A stretch of DNA of 64,000 nt from Algoriphagus sp. AK58 (GTDB lineage Bacteria; Bacteroidota; Bacteroidia; Cytophagales; Cyclobacteriaceae): positions 248,001 to 312,000 of the forward strand of contig NZ_QEIG01000005.1 of assembly GCF_014324365.1 (NCBI RefSeq), in the 5' to 3' direction. Shown one piece after another: positions 60,488-64,000 of the stretch. Position 1 is the first letter of the stretch. Every line of letters starts with the position of its first letter. Below the pieces are notes generated by a model, which saw nothing but the letters and a program-made list of their open reading frames with translations, did not search any database and was not told where the DNA came from. A program made the translations under genes and the position numbers.

Positions 60488-62428
60488 ATGTTTCGATTGA
60501 ATTTCCCTTTTAAATCACTGATTTTAAATTCATTGGCTATTGGGTTGAGTTTTTCTCTGTTTGCTCAGGAGTCTCCCAAGGAAGAGGATTTCTTTAAAAT
60601 ATTGAAGGTCCCCGTTCCAGAAGGTTATCTATTGGAAGTAGGGGGATTAACTATGTTTCCCAACGGAAATCTGGGAGTAGCCACGCGCAGAGGTGACGTT
60701 TTTGTAGTAGAAAACCCGACTTCTGCCAGACCTTATTTTCGCAAATTTGCTTTTGGTCTCCATGAAGTACTTGGACTCGCCTACCATGAAGGATCTCTTT
60801 ACATGGTTCAGCGAGGAGAACTTACCAAACTGACAGACTTGAATTCCGACGGTAAGGCTGATTTGTATCAAACGGTGGCTAGTTGGCCGATTTCTGCCAA
60901 TTACCATGAGTATAGCTATGGACCAAAAATTACCCCTGACGGTGCTTTCATTGTAACTACCAATTTGGCTTTTGAGAGTCCTGAATGGTGGAGAGGAGTA
61001 AGCCCTGTTCCCTATAGGGGTTGGACCCTGAAAATTCATCCTGATGGAAGAATTGAACCATGGGCTACCGGGATGAGATCTCCCGCAGGTCCAGGTATTC
61101 TTCATGGAGAAGTATTTTATACAGAGAACCAGGGAGATTATATGGCTTCCGGTGGGCTTTGGCATCTGGAAAAAGGTGACTTTTCCGGAAATCCCGGAGG
61201 ATTGAAATGGACAGGTCTTCCTGATTCTCCTCTCAAACTAAAAGCGGAAGATTTTGATAAGGTTGTAGATCCAATGAAAATCAAGGATGCGAATGGCAGA
61301 TTTATCAAGCCTGAAAATGATGTCAATGCATCTTTTATCACGTTGGCTGAGGCAAAAAAATCTCTTCCGGATATCAAGCTTCCGGCTGTTTGGTTGCCTC
61401 ATGGTATTCATGGAATATCTAATTCAGAGCCCTTGATGATTCCTGAGAATTTCTGGGGGCCCTTTGGGGGCCAGATCTTGATCGGAGATCAAGGTCAAAG
61501 TAAGATCATGCGGGTGATGTTGGAAAAGGTGAATGGAGTCTATCAGGGAGCATCGATTGACTTTAGAAGTGGTTTCCAGTCGGGTGTACTTAGGATGGTC
61601 TTTGCATCAGATCAATCCCTTTTTGTCGGAGAAACCAATCGTGGATGGGGCTCTGCGGGTGATGCCAACGAAGGTCTTCAGCGTTTGGTTTGGAACAGGG
61701 AAATTCCTTTTGAGATGAGAACAGTAAAAGTAAAGCCAGATGGATTTGAGATTGAGTTCACCAAGCCCGTGGATAAGAAATCAGCTGAAAACTTGGGCTC
61801 TTATCTGGTTTCTAGTTTTACTTATAAATATTTTCCAGTGTATGGCAGCCCTCCTGTGAGACTGATGGAGCATGAGATTCTTGGAGTGGAGGTATCTGAT
61901 GATGGAAGAAAAGTCCGAATCGCAGTAAAGGATTTGCAACAATTCCATGTCCATAAGATCAGTCTTCCCGGAATCCGAGAAGCCCTGAATTCACATGAGT
62001 TGGTTCATATTGATGCCTATTATACCCTCAATGAGATTCCTTCAGGAGAAACCATGGCTATAAAACCTAAGCCTACTTTGGTACAGGCAACAGCCTCAGC
62101 CAAACCAGCTCCTTCCACACCAAAATCAGCTGTTTCCTCTGCTCCCAACAAGCCTACAACTGGCTCAGCAGTTCCGTCCGAATCGGAGATTAAGGTACTA
62201 TTGGCAAAAAATACCTGCACCGCCTGTCATCAAAAAGACAAGAAGCAGATAGGTCCAGCCTATGTGGATGTGGCAAAACGGAATTATACCCCTGAGAAAA
62301 TTGTCGAGCTCATCTATAATCCACAGCCCGAAAATTGGCCGGATTATGCAACTCCAATGGCTCCAATGCCTCATGTGCCAAGAGAGGAGGCTTTGAAGAT
62401 TGCCAGATGGATTAATTCACTAAAGTAA
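60488..62428 (+). CDS. Secreted beta-propeller protein fused to cytochrome c
   Basis: A 646-residue protein: signal peptide (cleavage after LFAQ near residue 27), sugar-dehydrogenase-like propeller (about 30-430; LTMFPNGNLGVATRRGDVFVV, WLPHGIHGIS, GGQILIGDQGQSKIMRV), an Ig-like strand region, a Pro/Ala/Ser/Thr linker (about 525-565), and a C-terminal cytochrome c with CTACH (Cys577, Cys580, His581) and a downstream methionine-rich axial-ligand region (MAPMPHVP). It could pass electrons from glycoside oxidation by the FAD lipoprotein to the respiratory chain, or be a haem-linked dehydrogenase itself. Role inferred from architecture and context. Confidence 0.88.
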   Translation: MFRLNFPFKSLILNSLAIGLSFSLFAQESPKEEDFFKILKVPVPEGYLLEVGGLTMFPNGNLGVATRRGDVFVVENPTSARPYFRKFAFGLHEVLGLAYHEGSLYMVQRGELTKLTDLNSDGKADLYQTVASWPISANYHEYSYGPKITPDGAFIVTTNLAFESPEWWRGVSPVPYRGWTLKIHPDGRIEPWATGMRSPAGPGILHGEVFYTENQGDYMASGGLWHLEKGDFSGNPGGLKWTGLPDSPLKLKAEDFDKVVDPMKIKDANGRFIKPENDVNASFITLAEAKKSLPDIKLPAVWLPHGIHGISNSEPLMIPENFWGPFGGQILIGDQGQSKIMRVMLEKVNGVYQGASIDFRSGFQSGVLRMVFASDQSLFVGETNRGWGSAGDANEGLQRLVWNREIPFEMRTVKVKPDGFEIEFTKPVDKKSAENLGSYLVSSFTYKYFPVYGSPPVRLMEHEILGVEVSDDGRKVRIAVKDLQQFHVHKISLPGIREALNSHELVHIDAYYTLNEIPSGETMAIKPKPTLVQATASAKPAPSTPKSAVSSAPNKPTTGSAVPSESEIKVLLAKNTCTACHQKDKKQIGPAYVDVAKRNYTPEKIVELIYNPQPENWPDYATPMAPMPHVPREEALKIARWINSLK

Positions 62429-62667
62429 AAACCCTGTATTCTTGGTTTGCTCATAGGCAAGATGGCAGTAAGCATTGATTCAATTTGGGAGTGCGGTGTA
62501 GTGTAAGAGCATCACCTCCTTATTTTTTATTTAAAGGACACCTCAATGCATCGGAGATGGATCTCCTGTTCGGATTATTTTGGATATCTGCCCCAGCCAT
62601 TTAATGTCTTTAAGCGCATGAGTAGTGTATGACCTTTGAAATAGCACCAATTAACTCCTGTAGTAAT

Positions 62668-64000
62668 TTGAAAAATAGACTATTGCTTCTCATTGCTTTT
62701 CTTCTTGTATCAACATTGGTAAATGCCCAAAATCCCAATGTATTATGGTACAACACGCCTTCCAAAAATTGGGATGCAGCCCATCCCATCGGAAATGGAA
62801 GATTGGGAGCTATGGTTTTTGGAGATGTAGTAAATGAACGAATCCAGCTCAACGAGGAATCACTTTGGGCGGGATCCAAAGCGGATGGGAATGCCAATGC
62901 AGCTGCCTTTTTACCTTTGATCCAGGAAAAATTGCTGACTGGCCATATCGGGGAAGCCAAAGAATTGGCTGAAAGCTACCTCAAGGGACCTTTTATGAGA
63001 ATCCGTTCTTACCAGAGTTTGGGAGATATTCGTATCCATTTTTTCAAAGACAAAAGAAGCACTCCTGATTTTGAAAGCTATAGGCGTTCATTAAATATGC
63101 GGGAGGGCATTGCCGAAGTAGATTACAGTTATGATAAGGTTCTATTCCATAGAGAGGTATTTGTATCGGCCGTAGATGATGTTTTGGTTATTCGACTGAA
63201 AGCTTCCAAACCAGGCATGTTGACTTTCAAATTGGACCTCTCTAGATCTCAGGACGCGATAGTAAAGGCTGTATCTTCTGATGAACTGGAGCTGCTTGGA
63301 CAGATTGTCGATTTACCTGATAAAGACGCCAGTCCAAAAGGCCTCCACATGAAGTTTTCGGGGAGGGTAATCGGAAAAAATAAAGGAGGCACCCTGCAAA
63401 CGGTCAATAATTCATTTTGGGTAGAAAATGCGGATGAAGTCGTGTTTTACATGACTGCTGCCACAGATTACAGTTTTGAAAAAATGGATATTGACCGTTC
63501 AATTGATCCATCAAAAGTCACTGAAAGTATTATTGCCAACGTTGTGTCAAAATCATACGAGGCAATAAAAATGGCTCACGTCAACGAGCATACAGCGCTG
63601 TATGACAGGGTTAAGTTTTCTCTTGGCAGCAAATTAGAAAAGGAAGATTTGCCCACAGATGTCAGGCTGAGTAAAGTAAAGGCAGGGGGAGAGGATTTAT
63701 TTTTGACTACACAACTTTTTCAGTTTGGAAGATACCTGCTCATGTCATCTTCAAGGGCGCCGGGGAAGCTACCCGCCAACCTTCAAGGGATCTGGAACGA
63801 GTACATGGTGGCTCCTTGGAATTCGGACTTCCATACCAACATTAATCTTCAAATGAATTATTGGCCTGCTGATGTGACCAACCTTTCAGAGACTTTTGCC
63901 CCATTTGCTGATTTGGTTCATAAAATGAGAGAACCTGGAGCTATTACAGCCGAAAAAACATTTGGGGCCAAAGGATGGACCGTAAATCACCTGACCAACG
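62668..64000 (+). CDS. GH95 alpha-L-fucosidase/alpha-L-galactosidase, C-terminus outside window
   Basis: An open frame running off the right edge, about 444 codons visible of an expected 750-800. From the TTG at 62668 it has a good signal peptide (KNRLLLLIAFLLVSTLVNAQ); an in-frame ATG at 62629 would add a 13-residue acidic-containing extension and is less likely. The N-terminal beta-sandwich starts LWYNTPSKNWDAAHPIGNGR, and the GH95 catalytic barrel begins with LPANLQGIWNEYM and DFHTNINLQMNYWPADVTN, where the conserved Asn/Asp and Asn-Ile-Asn residues of the family are. It removes terminal fucose or galactose from glycans in the periplasm. Confidence 0.92.
   Translation, partial: MKNRLLLLIAFLLVSTLVNAQNPNVLWYNTPSKNWDAAHPIGNGRLGAMVFGDVVNERIQLNEESLWAGSKADGNANAAAFLPLIQEKLLTGHIGEAKELAESYLKGPFMRIRSYQSLGDIRIHFFKDKRSTPDFESYRRSLNMREGIAEVDYSYDKVLFHREVFVSAVDDVLVIRLKASKPGMLTFKLDLSRSQDAIVKAVSSDELELLGQIVDLPDKDASPKGLHMKFSGRVIGKNKGGTLQTVNNSFWVENADEVVFYMTAATDYSFEKMDIDRSIDPSKVTESIIANVVSKSYEAIKMAHVNEHTALYDRVKFSLGSKLEKEDLPTDVRLSKVKAGGEDLFLTTQLFQFGRYLLMSSSRAPGKLPANLQGIWNEYMVAPWNSDFHTNINLQMNYWPADVTNLSETFAPFADLVHKMREPGAITAEKTFGAKGWTVNHLTN

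Noticed and set aside
62610-62960. 116-residue minus-strand frame at the right end
   Set aside because: It lies wholly antisense to the GH95 gene, whose strong family match runs through the region in the plus direction.

Overview
The window is a chromosome segment of a Bacteroidota bacterium, most likely a member of the Cytophagales (Algoriphagus/Cyclobacteriaceae type). The evidence is the gliding-motility gene gldC, SusC/SusD-type outer-membrane proteins with a FecI/FecR pair, an arginine pathway that uses an ArgF'-type acylornithine carbamoyltransferase, the small families DUF3098, DUF2752-TM2 and DUF2911, TAnnTTTG-type promoter sequence, and moderate GC. No rRNA, tRNA, phage, transposase or CRISPR array was seen. 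The genus is an inference.

Layout. 1-10.7 kb: trmH, an envelope protein, a membrane-anchored ceramidase-like protein, a cyclophilin, pckA, a POT peptide transporter and a TonB-dependent receptor. 10.9-16.3 kb: an eight-gene minus-strand operon transcribed pdeM-ftsX-DUF3098-truB-ribF-scoA-scoB-gldC, followed by a terminator. 16.3-19.5 kb: a secreted DUF2147 protein and the metY-metX methionine unit, led by a SAM-I riboswitch. 19.5-21.8 kb: a SulP transporter translationally coupled to a beta-carbonic anhydrase. 21.9-30.2 kb: a complete arginine operon, transcribed GNAT-argG-argC-argD-argF'-argB-argE-argH. 30.2-46.4 kb: mixed genes, including a Tat-type PLP enzyme, a FrnE/DsbA protein, beta-propellers, an MpaB/Lcp-like oxygenase, DUF2752-TM2, a Vms1-like (VLRF1) peptidyl-tRNA hydrolase candidate, HrpB helicase, a Gfo/Idh/MocA oxidoreductase, DoxX, and a two-subunit molybdenum hydroxylase. 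46.4-49.2 kb: a nest of repeats around glnS.

49.7-64 kb is a carbohydrate-utilisation locus: ECF sigma factor, FecR anti-sigma, SusC with an STN signalling domain, SusD, an FAD lipoprotein oxidoreductase, a DUF1080 (3-keto-glycoside hydrolase family) protein, a beta-propeller-cytochrome c fusion, and a GH95 alpha-L-fucosidase cut by the window edge. Together these suggest envelope oxidation of a glycoside to its 3-keto form, followed by cleavage and fucose removal.

The least expected signal is non-coding. Several intergenic regions (about 12.05, 27.25, 32.86, 46.4 and 49.0 kb) carry arrays with strict 7-bp periodicity. At most loci the array is followed by an inverted copy, so the RNA would fold into a long stem. 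The heptamers differ between loci but the architecture is the same, and two loci share a loop 10-mer. This looks like one family of intergenic elements. Other points of interest are the VLRF1 protein, the residue that marks ArgF' as succinyl-specific, and the putative 3-keto-glycoside locus.
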